Assembly: GCA_018067325.1 (NCBI GenBank)
Contig: JAGPUU010000068.1
Coordinates: 1 to 10,253, forward strand
Origin: Amphritea sp.
Lineage (GTDB): Bacteria; Pseudomonadota; Gammaproteobacteria; Pseudomonadales; Balneatricaceae
Direction: 5' to 3'
DNA: 10,253 nucleotides
A model generated the notes under the pieces. It saw nothing but the letters and a program-made list of their open reading frames with translations. It ran no database searches and was not told the DNA's origin. This document shows, piece by piece, positions 1 to 6,788 of the stretch (position 1 is its first letter; each line of letters begins with the position of its first letter). The position numbers were made by a program, and so were the translations under genes.

Positions 1-1
1 T

Positions 2-337
2 GATGGTTCCTGCGCCGGTTGTGTACGGGATCGGAGGTACTATGAATCTCTGCAGGCAGCAGATAATACCTCTGTGATTTGGTTTGATATTACCGGGCAA
101 GAAGATCAGCTTAGAGAGTGGGGGATTGATCCCCATAAAGCGTTGCTTGAATTACATGTTCGCGATTCAGAGGGTCAAATTTATTCTGAACTTGATGCCT
201 ATCGGCTGTTGATGCACCGGGTGCCGCGTTTAAAATGGCTTGGCTGGTTGCTCGGCTTGCCGCTAATTCGAACGGTATCCCGCTACCTTTACCACTGGTG
301 GGTTGAGCGGCGGTTACGCAAAGAGGGTCGCTTATAG
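2..337 (+). CDS. DCC-family (DUF393) thiol-disulfide oxidoreductase, 5' end cut by window
   Basis: The reading frame is open from base 2 to the TAG at 335-337 and gives 111 residues. It begins at once with DGSCAGC, the DxxCxxC-type signature near the N-terminus of the DCC/DUF393 family, so probably only a handful of residues and the start codon lie outside the window. The two cysteines would form the redox-active CxxC. Later come WFDI, a region resembling the family's 'G(I/V)...L.V.D..G.....DA...' core (HVRDSEGQIYSELDAYRLL) and a hydrophobic WLGWLLGLPLI segment near the C-terminus, all normal for the family. It ends with a basic tail. The GTG at base 74 is an internal valine and not the start. 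Proteins of this family are inferred to be thiol-disulfide oxidoreductases, but their substrates are mostly unknown. Family assignment is firm and the physiological role is open. Confidence 0.85.
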   Translation, partial: DGSCAGCVRDRRYYESLQAADNTSVIWFDITGQEDQLREWGIDPHKALLELHVRDSEGQIYSELDAYRLLMHRVPRLKWLGWLLGLPLIRTVSRYLYHWWVERRLRKEGRL

Positions 338-540
338 AACCAGCACCTGCTTTTCTCTTCATTGCAGCTAAGTCTCGACCGGTACCTGTTTGTTGAATAG
401 GGTAATAACCTTGGGTTGTTTGTTCTTTTCATAATGCGAATGTAAGTATTGACGTTTAGCTGACCGTAGATGTTAGTTTTCTGACAGGATATGTCCTTTT
501 TCAGCCCTGAGGTTCAGGTTAAATTGTTTCTTTCTAATCA

Positions 541-546
541 AAGGAA
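541..546 (+). promoter_or_regulatory. ribosome binding site of the YdiI-like thioesterase
   Basis: AAGGAA lies six bases before the ATG at 553. This is a good Shine-Dalgarno match and supports that start. The 215-base gap before the gene also holds small inverted repeats (481-504 and 506-518) and a TTGACG at 449-454 with no convincing -10 partner, so I do not call a promoter there. Confidence 0.6.
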
Positions 547-552
547 CAGATT

Positions 553-975
553 ATGTCTATCTGGAAAACAGAGATGAGCGTCGAGCAGCTACAGTCTTTT
601 ACCAAAAACACTCTGGTAGATCATCTTGGGATTGAGATCACTGAAATCGGTCCTGACTATGTCTGTGCTTCTATGCCCGTTGATACCCGCACCCATCAGC
701 CGATGGGCCTGCTTCACGGTGGCGCATCAGTGGTATTAGCTGAGACGTTGGGTAGTGTTGCTGCACAGTTAGCGGCTGAACCAGGGCACTCATGTGTGGG
801 TCTTGAAGTGAATGCTAATCACCTTTCAGGTATTAGCACCGGAAGGGTTTATGGCAAGGCCTCACCGATTCATATCGGTCGTTCAACACAGGTCTGGGAT
901 ATCCGTATTAAAGATGAAAATGATAAGGCTATCTGCATCTCGCGGCTAACGATGTCGGTGCTCACAAATAGATAA
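553..975 (+). CDS. ydiI: YdiI/PaaI-family hotdog acyl-CoA thioesterase
   Basis: This 140-residue protein is the usual length for a single hotdog domain and resembles E. coli YdiI (MenI) along its whole length. It opens with an IWK start, continues with a near-identical block around MPVDTRTHQPMGLLHGGAS, and has AETLGS at the start of the central helix. By analogy with YdiI, Glu64 is the catalytic base or nucleophile, with Gln49, His55 and His90 around the active site. The family hydrolyses acyl- or aroyl-CoA thioesters in the cytosol. In E. coli the enzyme releases 1,4-dihydroxy-2-naphthoate for menaquinone synthesis. No menaquinone gene is visible here, so the true substrate may differ (for example medium-chain or aromatic CoA esters). 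The ATG is supported by AAGGAA six bases upstream. The gene appears monocistronic, with a terminator about 105 bases after its stop. Confidence 0.88.
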   Translation: MSIWKTEMSVEQLQSFTKNTLVDHLGIEITEIGPDYVCASMPVDTRTHQPMGLLHGGASVVLAETLGSVAAQLAAEPGHSCVGLEVNANHLSGISTGRVYGKASPIHIGRSTQVWDIRIKDENDKAICISRLTMSVLTNR

Positions 976-1077
976 TTAAAATAGCTTGAAATTTGGGTAA
1001 AACGTCTCTAATTCTGTCGTAAATAGATAATTATATAGTGTTTCATTTTTGGTTGTGGTGCTAGACTGCCCTCATAC

Positions 1078-1112
1078 AAAGCTGGCTTAAGAAGCCGGCT
1101 TTTTTGTTTTTT
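1078..1112 (+). terminator. intrinsic (Rho-independent) terminator
   Basis: An 8-bp stem (1081-1088 with 1092-1099, one G-T pair) closes a three-base loop and is followed by a run of Ts from 1100, interrupted by a single G. Flanking A-T pairs (1078-1080 with 1100-1102) can lengthen the stem. It sits between the YdiI-like thioesterase and the MFS fusion gene and should end the thioesterase transcript. The downstream gene would then need its own promoter within, or just after, this gap. Confidence 0.85.
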
Positions 1113-1151
1113 GAAACCTTTATTCAGTCAGAATTCTAGAGAATACGTTTA

Positions 1152-4049
1152 GTGCGAAATACCCTGTTGCCTTTAATCGCCTTGTTTAGCAGCGCAGTGA
1201 TTCTTTATCTGGGCATCGGGCTTATGAATATTCTAGTGCCTTCTCGTATGGGATTGGAAGGCATGTCTACCGATACCATCGGTATGGTGCTGTCGATGTT
1301 TTTTGTCGGCTTATTTGCCGGTGCGATCTACAGTAAACAGTTGGTTAAACGTGTCGGCCATATTCGCGCCTTCGCAGGTAGTGTCGCGATTGAAGCGATC
1401 TGTATTCTTGCCTTTACGCTTGATACCAATGCTTTCCTTTGGGGCGTTCTACGGGTATTGCTGGGCTTTAGTCATGCTTGTTTGCTGACGGCGATGGAAA
1501 GCTGGCTGACGGATAGTGCTTCTGAGGAAAGCCGGGGTAAAGTATTGGCGGTCTACAACGCGTGTATCCTGGGCGGCTTATTTGGTGGGCAGTTTCTGAT
1601 GGGGGTTGCAGACCCCTCCGATAACACGTTATTCATTATTGTCGGAATGCTCTTCTGCATGGCGGCGTTACCGATACTCTTCAGCCGCGCTCAAGGACCG
1701 GTTATTGAAACGATTGCACCCATGTCGGTCATCTCACTGTTCAAAATATCACCGCTGGGGGTTGCTGCCTGTTTAATATCAGGAGCTGTTTATTCTGCAC
1801 TGTTTAATATGCTACCCGTGTTTGCCGCGGAATATCATATAAGCGGCTTTCAACTTTCGCTGTTTATGGGGTGTGCGATTATAGGGGCCTTTGTATTACA
1901 GTTTCCTGTAGGGTTGCTGTCCGATCGTTTTGATCGTCGATCAATTTTACTTGTACTGCTGTTGCTTTCGTCGGTATTGGGTCTCGCTATTATTCCGTTG
2001 GCTGAACGGGGAATGATAGTGGGCATCTTTATTCTCAACGGTTTAGCTGCAGGCATCGTCACCTGCTATTACCCACTAAGTGTTGCCGAATCTTTTGATA
2101 AGCTGAAAAAGACCGAGATGGTGTCAGCCATGGGAAGTTTACTGCTGGCGTTTGGTATCGGTGGTGCAATAGGACCTTATGCGGCTTCTGTGGTGATGCA
2201 GGTATTCGGTAGTTCTAGTCTGTTCTACTTCCTCGCTATCCTTCAGATTCTATTAGCTCTGTTTACGGTGTATCGAATGACTGTCAGTAAGGCGTTGCCA
2301 GTGTCCGATCAGGAAGACTTTGTCATGCAAAACGCCGCGCTTTCTAGCTCGGTTGGCCTGGATCCACGAACGGAATATGTAGAGCCTGATGCTGCTCCTA
2401 GTTCTGCAGCAAGAACGGCTGTTCTTATTGCCGAATCTGATCCTGCTGCAGCGGTAAATATGGCACGAGCTTTAACCCGGAACAATCCAGAAAAAGGCAC
2501 GGAAGTTGCTGCCGCGGTTGCAACAGTACCTGGCATCGATGTTATGCGGCTCTATGAAGTTATGAAGGAGACGGCTCCCTATCAGATTCTTGAGATTACC
2601 CAGGCTATCGTTAAAGCTAAACCAGAGTTAGCCCCCGAACTGATCTCGCAACTGGCCGTATGGTATCCGCAACAGGTGATAGCGGTAGCGATTGAGGTAG
2701 GGCGGGTATTTCCTGAAATGCGTCTAGAGATGGCGCGAATTGCTGTGGCCTCGGCACCGGAGTCCGCCACTCAGGTGGCTGAGTATTATTCAGGGTTGTT
2801 AGCAGAGGAATGGGAAGCGGTTCGCCCAGCGGATAGAGAAGAGGATACTAGTGAATCTGATGCTATGAACATAGCATCAGAATTGTGGGAAGCAAATCCA
2901 GAGCAGACGTTGAATATTGCGGTAACCGTTGCTGAATCATTTCCTGAAACCGCTGTGCCAATGACCGAAGAGTATATGGCGAATTATGAGCAGGATGCCG
3001 TTGAGGATAGCGCTTCGTTCGATAGAGACGGTGATACAGAGGTCGAGGCAGAAGAATATTCAGATGCAGTTGAATGGGTCTCCAGAATGTCTGAAGCTGC
3101 GCCGGATCAAGCTTTGGATATTGCTGTAACAGTTGCCGAATCAGTACCAGAAACCGCAGTGCCTATGACCGAAGGGTATATGGCAAACTATGATTCTGAC
3201 AGTAAAGAAGAAGCTGGGGGTTCAGGGAGTTCTGCTGCTGATTCAAGTAATGAAGGCCAGCATTCTGATGCGATGGAGTGGGTCTCCAGACTATCCGAAG
3301 CGGCACCGGAGCAGGCATTGGACATTGCGGTGGCAGTGGCTGAATCGGTACCTGAAACTGCGGTTCAAATGACCGAAGGGTATATGGCTAATTATGAAGA
3401 GGGTTCTACCGAGGGAGGCGTTGCCTCGAGCACCGATGATTTAGCAGAATCAGCTGACTATCCGGATGCGGTTGAATGGGTCTCCAGAATGTCTGAAGCC
3501 GCTCCTGATCAAGCGATGGATGTTGCTGCTACCGTGGTTGAAGCGGTGCCTGAGTCTATGCTTGAGATTACTGATGAGTACTTATCAGTTTCTGAGGAGG
3601 AAGAAGAGGCATTAAGCGAGACTGACGGAGCTTTAGATCCTATCGAAGAGGGGTCGGAGGTCGTTGACGATGATGAGCATCAGAAAGCCATTGAATGGTT
3701 AACCCGAATGTCAGAATTGTCACCGGAGATGTCCCTTAACCTTGCGGTAAAAATTGTTGAAGCGGTACCGGAGAGCGCAGGCTATGTCGCTGCTGAGGTC
3801 TCCAGACTGTTGCATGAAAGTCATAACGAAGAGAATACTGGGGTCATAGAAGAACCCGCCAGTGAAATTGAAGACGCGGTTGAGGTGGTGAACAGACTCA
3901 GCGAGGCGGCACCGGATAATATCGAAGATGTTGCCATCGCCGTAGTCGAAAATATTCCTGATGCTGCCTCTGAGGTAGTTGATGCCATTAGTGATGGGAT
4001 GGAGGCTCGTGAGGGCGAGTGGGTTGAGTCCATTGATAAGAACAATTGA
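1152..4049 (+). CDS. YcaD-like MFS transporter fused to a long acidic repeat-rich C-terminal region
   Basis: Residues 1-380 form a complete major facilitator with about 12 hydrophobic segments. The MNILVP...EGMST N-terminal block, the ESW segment near residue 116 and the GLLSDRFDRR loop (254-263, motif A-like, between TM8 and TM9) resemble the YcaD family of putative exporters. YcaD-type proteins end near 380-400 residues. This one continues for about 580 more. Residues 430-549 carry prolines at 431, 446, 460, 476, 491, 506, 521 and 536, so the period is 14-16 residues, each followed by an amphipathic Ala/Val/Glu-rich stretch, as in a helical solenoid. Residues 569-951 hold six units of about 45 residues joined by Asp/Glu/Ser-rich linkers. 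With an even TM number and the N-terminus inside, the tail would be cytoplasmic. The start is GTG at 1152, with AGAGAA eight bases upstream. The next in-frame ATG (1224) would cut into TM1. Substrate and tail function are unknown, and the tail matches no domain I can name. Confidence 0.85.
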   Translation: MRNTLLPLIALFSSAVILYLGIGLMNILVPSRMGLEGMSTDTIGMVLSMFFVGLFAGAIYSKQLVKRVGHIRAFAGSVAIEAICILAFTLDTNAFLWGVLRVLLGFSHACLLTAMESWLTDSASEESRGKVLAVYNACILGGLFGGQFLMGVADPSDNTLFIIVGMLFCMAALPILFSRAQGPVIETIAPMSVISLFKISPLGVAACLISGAVYSALFNMLPVFAAEYHISGFQLSLFMGCAIIGAFVLQFPVGLLSDRFDRRSILLVLLLLSSVLGLAIIPLAERGMIVGIFILNGLAAGIVTCYYPLSVAESFDKLKKTEMVSAMGSLLLAFGIGGAIGPYAASVVMQVFGSSSLFYFLAILQILLALFTVYRMTVSKALPVSDQEDFVMQNAALSSSVGLDPRTEYVEPDAAPSSAARTAVLIAESDPAAAVNMARALTRNNPEKGTEVAAAVATVPGIDVMRLYEVMKETAPYQILEITQAIVKAKPELAPELISQLAVWYPQQVIAVAIEVGRVFPEMRLEMARIAVASAPESATQVAEYYSGLLAEEWEAVRPADREEDTSESDAMNIASELWEANPEQTLNIAVTVAESFPETAVPMTEEYMANYEQDAVEDSASFDRDGDTEVEAEEYSDAVEWVSRMSEAAPDQALDIAVTVAESVPETAVPMTEGYMANYDSDSKEEAGGSGSSAADSSNEGQHSDAMEWVSRLSEAAPEQALDIAVAVAESVPETAVQMTEGYMANYEEGSTEGGVASSTDDLAESADYPDAVEWVSRMSEAAPDQAMDVAATVVEAVPESMLEITDEYLSVSEEEEEALSETDGALDPIEEGSEVVDDDEHQKAIEWLTRMSELSPEMSLNLAVKIVEAVPESAGYVAAEVSRLLHESHNEENTGVIEEPASEIEDAVEVVNRLSEAAPDNIEDVAIAVVENIPDAASEVVDAISDGMEAREGEWVESIDKNN
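2442..2798 (+). repeat. coding array of eight ~15-residue Pro-started helical motifs
   Basis: Within the MFS fusion protein, prolines fall at residues 431, 446, 460, 476, 491, 506, 521 and 536 (spacing 15, 14, 16, 15, 15, 15, 15). Most are preceded by a small or aromatic residue and followed by Glu/Gln and an Ala/Val/Ile-rich stretch, as in PELAPELISQLAVWY. The copies are diverged in sequence but regular in length, which suggests repeated short helices capped by proline. This is read by eye; no structure prediction was made. Confidence 0.7.
2856..4004 (+). repeat. six coding repeats of ~45 residues with acidic linkers
   Basis: Units lie at about 2856-2990, 3060-3194, 3264-3398, 3462-3596, 3681-3815 and 3870-4004 (residues 569, 637, 705, 771, 844 and 907 onwards). 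A typical unit reads DAVEWVSRMSEAAPDQALD, then an IAVTVAESVPETAVPMTE-like helix, then (G/E)YMANY. Each unit contains two prolines 15 residues apart, the same period as the array before it. Variable Asp/Glu/Ser/Gly linkers of roughly 18-28 residues separate the units. Units 2-4 are closest: units 2 and 4 share a 29-base exact match (3069-3097 and 3471-3499). Units 1, 5 and 6 are more diverged. All stay in frame. Confidence 0.85.
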
Positions 4050-4060
4050 GTGATAAGAAT

Positions 4061-4122
4061 AAGAGATCAATAGGGTTTAATAACTGTATTTAATTGTGTC
4101 GATCTCTTTCATTGTTTTTTTT
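4061..4122 (+). terminator. possible terminator between convergent genes
   Basis: AAGAGATC at 4061-4068 is perfectly complementary to GATCTCTT at 4101-4108, and a run of eight Ts follows at about 4115-4122. The loop is long (32 bases) and AT-rich, and six bases separate stem and T-run, so this is a weak match to the classic form. The T-run favours termination of the plus-strand MFS fusion gene. On the minus strand the hairpin lies just past the aminotransferase stop but is not followed by a clean T-run. Confidence 0.4.
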
Positions 4123-4127
4123 GCCGT

Positions 4128-5297
4128 TCAAGATAAGCTACAAAAAGACCGTGCTAGCCTGGATACCGCTTCAGGAATAAGACTAGGGTCGGTATTACTA
4201 AAATTCAGTCGGATGGCATTATCCTCGGCGATTACCCCTTCAGGGTAAAAGGCCGCACCGGGAACGACGGCTAATTTTTGCTCTAAGGCCCTTGCCGCAA
4301 CGTTAGTTCCGCTAGCACTTGTCAGTTTTAACCAGATAAACATCCCACCCTCAACCCTTTCAAACTGAATCTGATTTCCTAACTGCTTTATAAGTTCTGA
4401 TCTAAGTTGTTGATGACGACTCTTGTAGCTGTTTCGCAAATGTGCCAAATGATCAGGGTATTTTGGGTGATTCAGTAGCGCGTTAATCAATGCCTGCTGT
4501 GGAAGCCCTGTATGCAGGTCAGTCGCTTGTTTAATACGTTCAGCAATAGCTATAAATTCAGCCGGTCCACTCATCGCGCCAAGCCGAACGCCGGGAAACC
4601 CTGTTTTTGAAAACGATTTAAGGCTGATACAGCCCTCTGGGTATAGAGCTGTTAGTGAGGAGCGCTGTTCACCAGAGAAGCGTAATTCCCGATAGGGTGA
4701 ATCTTCAATCAGCATAACGCCATAGAGGCGGCATAGGTTGGAAACCCTGATTCTAGTATCTTCTGCCCATACCCGGCCAGTGGGGTTATGAAAATCAGGA
4801 ACCGCATAGAAAAGCTTAACCTTGCCGGTTTTAAAATGGCTTTCAAGCTGAATCAGATCAGGCTGTGATTCACTCTCGCCATTTTCATTAATGTGGTACA
4901 GCGGATATATCTGAGCGACTGACAGTTGAAAGACTTGTAACGCACCAAGATACGCTGGGATTTCTGCAACTACGCCGTCACCGGGGTTCAAAAATGCACG
5001 GGCGATCAGGTCAAGCCCCTGTTGGCTGCCGTTACAGATTAACCATGGGTTGTTCTGTTCCGGGTACAGTTTATTCAATGTTGCTATCAGAGGGGAATAT
5101 CCGCGACTGGCACCGTATTGGAACAGCTCTCTATGATCGGCGAGTGATGCGCATGAAGTACGAATAAGGTCTACCGGCAGTAAAGATGAAGCGGGTAGGC
5201 CACCTGCCATTGAAATCATGTCAGGTTGGCTCGCAGTACTTAGAATTTCTCTTATATAGGATGACTTTAGTGAGCCTGCGGGGCTGGAAAATTGCAT
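4128..5297 (-). CDS. PLP-dependent aminotransferase, class I/II (fold type I, LysN/MocR-domain-like)
   Basis: The 389-residue protein has the expected fold-type I aminotransferase landmarks: MAGGLP near residue 30, the YG...GY segment at 61-67, NPTG with Asn171, EDSPY with Asp199 and Tyr202 (cofactor ring contacts), SFSK with the PLP-binding Lys231, GVRLG with Arg238 near the phosphate, and IRLNF with the carboxylate-binding Arg363. Segment order and wording resemble the 2-aminoadipate/aromatic aminotransferase group and the catalytic half of MocR regulators. There is no N-terminal GntR-type DNA-binding domain: the protein starts directly at the catalytic part, and the length fits a stand-alone enzyme. 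It would transfer an amino group between an amino acid and a 2-oxo acid in the cytosol; the substrate cannot be read from sequence. The ATG at 5297 has only a weak purine stretch upstream. The gene diverges from an AraC-type regulator, which may control it. Confidence 0.88.
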   Translation of the reverse strand: MQFSSPAGSLKSSYIREILSTASQPDMISMAGGLPASSLLPVDLIRTSCASLADHRELFQYGASRGYSPLIATLNKLYPEQNNPWLICNGSQQGLDLIARAFLNPGDGVVAEIPAYLGALQVFQLSVAQIYPLYHINENGESESQPDLIQLESHFKTGKVKLFYAVPDFHNPTGRVWAEDTRIRVSNLCRLYGVMLIEDSPYRELRFSGEQRSSLTALYPEGCISLKSFSKTGFPGVRLGAMSGPAEFIAIAERIKQATDLHTGLPQQALINALLNHPKYPDHLAHLRNSYKSRHQQLRSELIKQLGNQIQFERVEGGMFIWLKLTSASGTNVAARALEQKLAVVPGAAFYPEGVIAEDNAIRLNFSNTDPSLIPEAVSRLARSFCSLS

Positions 5298-5364
5298 ATT
5301 GCAGTTTCTCTGGATGGGTTATTTTGATTCTTTCCAGAGTGTATGCTTGAGATAGGTAATGTAT

Positions 5365-5399
5365 TTATCCATTTATGCTTTGTATATTATCCATATATG
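5365..5399. promoter_or_regulatory. direct-repeat operator candidate in divergent promoter region
   Basis: TTATCCATTTATG (5365-5377) recurs as TTATCCATATATG (5387-5399) with one mismatch. The spacing is 22 bp, about two helical turns, which would place both copies on the same DNA face. The repeats lie in the AT-rich 149-base gap between the divergent aminotransferase and AraC-type genes. AraC-family proteins commonly bind direct repeats, so this is a plausible binding site for the neighbouring regulator, but that link is inferred. No -35/-10 pair stands out clearly on either strand. Confidence 0.45.
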
Positions 5400-5446
5400 A
5401 TTTATTTTTTATTCAAACATGCTATTTAGTTATTTATTGGGTCAAT

Positions 5447-6316
5447 ATGGCTGCTATACAACAAGAAGCGCGAATTAATGATGTTCTTTATCATATTCAT
5501 AGAGACCTGAGTTCCCCTTTAACCGGCGCTGTTCTAGCGCGGGTTGCTGCTTATTCGGAGCAACACTTTCACCGGGTATTCCGAAGTGTTACCGGAGAGT
5601 CTCTGCATCGATATATTCGGCGGGTTCGATTGGGGCAGGCGGCAAATTATTTGATGTTCGAACCCGGCACACCGGTACGGGATATCGCGTTGAAGTCTGG
5701 TTATAATTCGTTAGCTTCTTTTACCCGTGTATTCGGTGAACAATTTGGTGTCAGTCCTGGGCGTTGGCGAAATCAGGAACGCCCGCAGAGATTGCCTTAT
5801 AAGAACGACCCTGAGATTGCAGCTGGCGTTAAACGAATCGCTGATTGTTCTCTGCCTTTACCTGATCTGATTGCGTTACCCGACCAGCCGGTTGCCTATA
5901 TTCGTCACCTGGGTTACGGTCGCTCGATTAAAACGGCCTGGCAAATTTTGCAAGCCTGGGCGGTTGCTGAGAACCGTCCATTTAACAAGCAAATAGGGCT
6001 ACATCATTCCAATCCGGCGTTGACGCCATTAGAGCAGTGCCGTTACGTTGCCTGTCTTGGTATTGATCAGCCAATTACTCGACGTGGTCTGGTAAACTCA
6101 CTGGTGATTCCTGGCGGGTTGCATGCAAGGTTTAGGTTCAGCGGCCAGTATGGTGATTTGTTACCCTGGATCACCCGTCTGCAGGACGAGTGGTTATCCG
6201 AATCAGGGCTTAAAGCGGGTGCTACACCTGCATTTGCAGAATATCAGCGTAATCAGTTTATTGACCCTCAAGAGCGGTTTGAGTTGTTCTATTACCAACC
6301 GGTTTCTCTTTATTGA
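5447..6316 (+). CDS. AraC-family transcriptional regulator with C-terminal GyrI-like effector domain
   Basis: With the ATG at 5447 the protein has 289 residues. Residues about 8-108 form the AraC/XylS DNA-binding domain with two helix-turn-helix units: ARVAAYSEQHFHRVFRSVTG (31-50), and PVRDIALKSGYNSLASF followed by FGVSPGRWR (76-108). Residues about 137-289 match the GyrI-like/Rob-type small-molecule-binding domain, with PVAYIRHLGYG, a GIDQPI strand and the closing FELFYYQPV containing the acidic residue typical of the pocket. Order and length fit the Rob-like class that senses small, often hydrophobic or cationic, ligands. An in-frame ATG at 5375 would add 24 hydrophobic residues and run through the direct repeats, so I prefer 5447, although its Shine-Dalgarno is weak. 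The gene diverges from the aminotransferase and is followed 14 bases later by the acetyltransferase. Confidence 0.87.
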   Translation: MAAIQQEARINDVLYHIHRDLSSPLTGAVLARVAAYSEQHFHRVFRSVTGESLHRYIRRVRLGQAANYLMFEPGTPVRDIALKSGYNSLASFTRVFGEQFGVSPGRWRNQERPQRLPYKNDPEIAAGVKRIADCSLPLPDLIALPDQPVAYIRHLGYGRSIKTAWQILQAWAVAENRPFNKQIGLHHSNPALTPLEQCRYVACLGIDQPITRRGLVNSLVIPGGLHARFRFSGQYGDLLPWITRLQDEWLSESGLKAGATPAFAEYQRNQFIDPQERFELFYYQPVSLY

Positions 6317-6318
6317 AA

Positions 6319-6324
6319 AAGGAA
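6319..6324 (+). promoter_or_regulatory. ribosome binding site fixing the GNAT gene start
   Basis: AAGGAA is followed six bases later by the ATG at 6331. It sits directly after the stop codon of the regulator (6314-6316), which points to cotranscription and perhaps translational coupling. It also rules against an upstream TTG start at 6313, which would overlap the regulator's stop and place this site inside the coding region. Confidence 0.7.
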
Positions 6325-6330
6325 TATTTA

Positions 6331-6738
6331 ATGAGCATAGAGATTAGTCTGTCCGATAGTCCTGAAATGGATGAGGTACTAGAGCTTTACCGGGGTAATA
6401 ATTGGTCTGCAGCGGATAAACCAGAAAAACTGATGGCTGCTTTGAAAGCTTCCCACAGTCTGGTAACGGCCCGGGATAGTGGTAAGTTAGTCGGGCTTGG
6501 AAATGCGATCTCTGATGGCCACCTGGTGGTGTATTATCCCCATCTATTGGTTCTACCTGAATACCAGGGGCAGGGAGTTGGAAAGGAGCTGATGTTGGTT
6601 ATGCAGCAGTGTTATCAGGGTTTTCATCAGCAGATGCTGACTGCTGATGGTGACGCTGTTGGTTTTTATAAAGCTCTGGGCTTTACCCGAGCAGGGAAAA
6701 CAGAACCAATGTGGGTCTATGCGGGCAATGACCATTAG
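6331..6738 (+). CDS. GNAT-family N-acetyltransferase
   Basis: The protein has 135 residues from the ATG at 6331, a normal length for a minimal GNAT domain. The acetyl-CoA-binding motif A is clear: HLLVLPEYQGQGVGKELM (71-88), with the Q-x-x-G-x-G pyrophosphate loop at Gln79-Gly84. GFYKALGF (111-118) is the usual motif B ending. The N-terminal part (DEVLELYRGNNW) resembles small GNATs of the YhbS/AAC-like type. It would transfer an acetyl group from acetyl-CoA to an amine or amino acid in the cytosol; the acceptor is unknown. It lies 14 bases after the regulator with a strong ribosome site, so the two are probably one transcript. The exporter gene begins about 50 bases downstream with no terminator between them. 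Confidence 0.87.
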   Translation: MSIEISLSDSPEMDEVLELYRGNNWSAADKPEKLMAALKASHSLVTARDSGKLVGLGNAISDGHLVVYYPHLLVLPEYQGQGVGKELMLVMQQCYQGFHQQMLTADGDAVGFYKALGFTRAGKTEPMWVYAGNDH

Positions 6739-6788
6739 TCATTAGCGCTTCATCCTTAGATTAATTACAGCCATTTTATTTTGAACCG

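Noticed and set aside
449..479. TTGACG with a TTAGTT-like sequence as a promoter for the YdiI-like gene
   Set aside because: The -35 is good but the -10 is poor at every acceptable spacing, so I did not list it as a feature.
2856..4004. Evenly spaced repeats that could suggest a CRISPR-like array
   Set aside because: The units are about 135 bases with imperfect copies, all in frame with a transporter gene and encoding conserved peptide motifs. No cas genes are nearby. They are protein repeats.
3720..4070. A 116-codon open frame on the minus strand opposite the end of the MFS fusion gene
   Set aside because: It lies antisense to a clearly coding, repeat-bearing region, has no recognisable domain and no convincing start signal. 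Its openness follows from the biased codon composition of the acidic tail.
5375..5446. Upstream in-frame ATG that would extend the AraC-type regulator by 24 residues
   Set aside because: The extra residues are hydrophobic and unlike the family, lack a Shine-Dalgarno, and overlap the direct-repeat boxes in the promoter region. The ATG at 5447 gives the normal family start.
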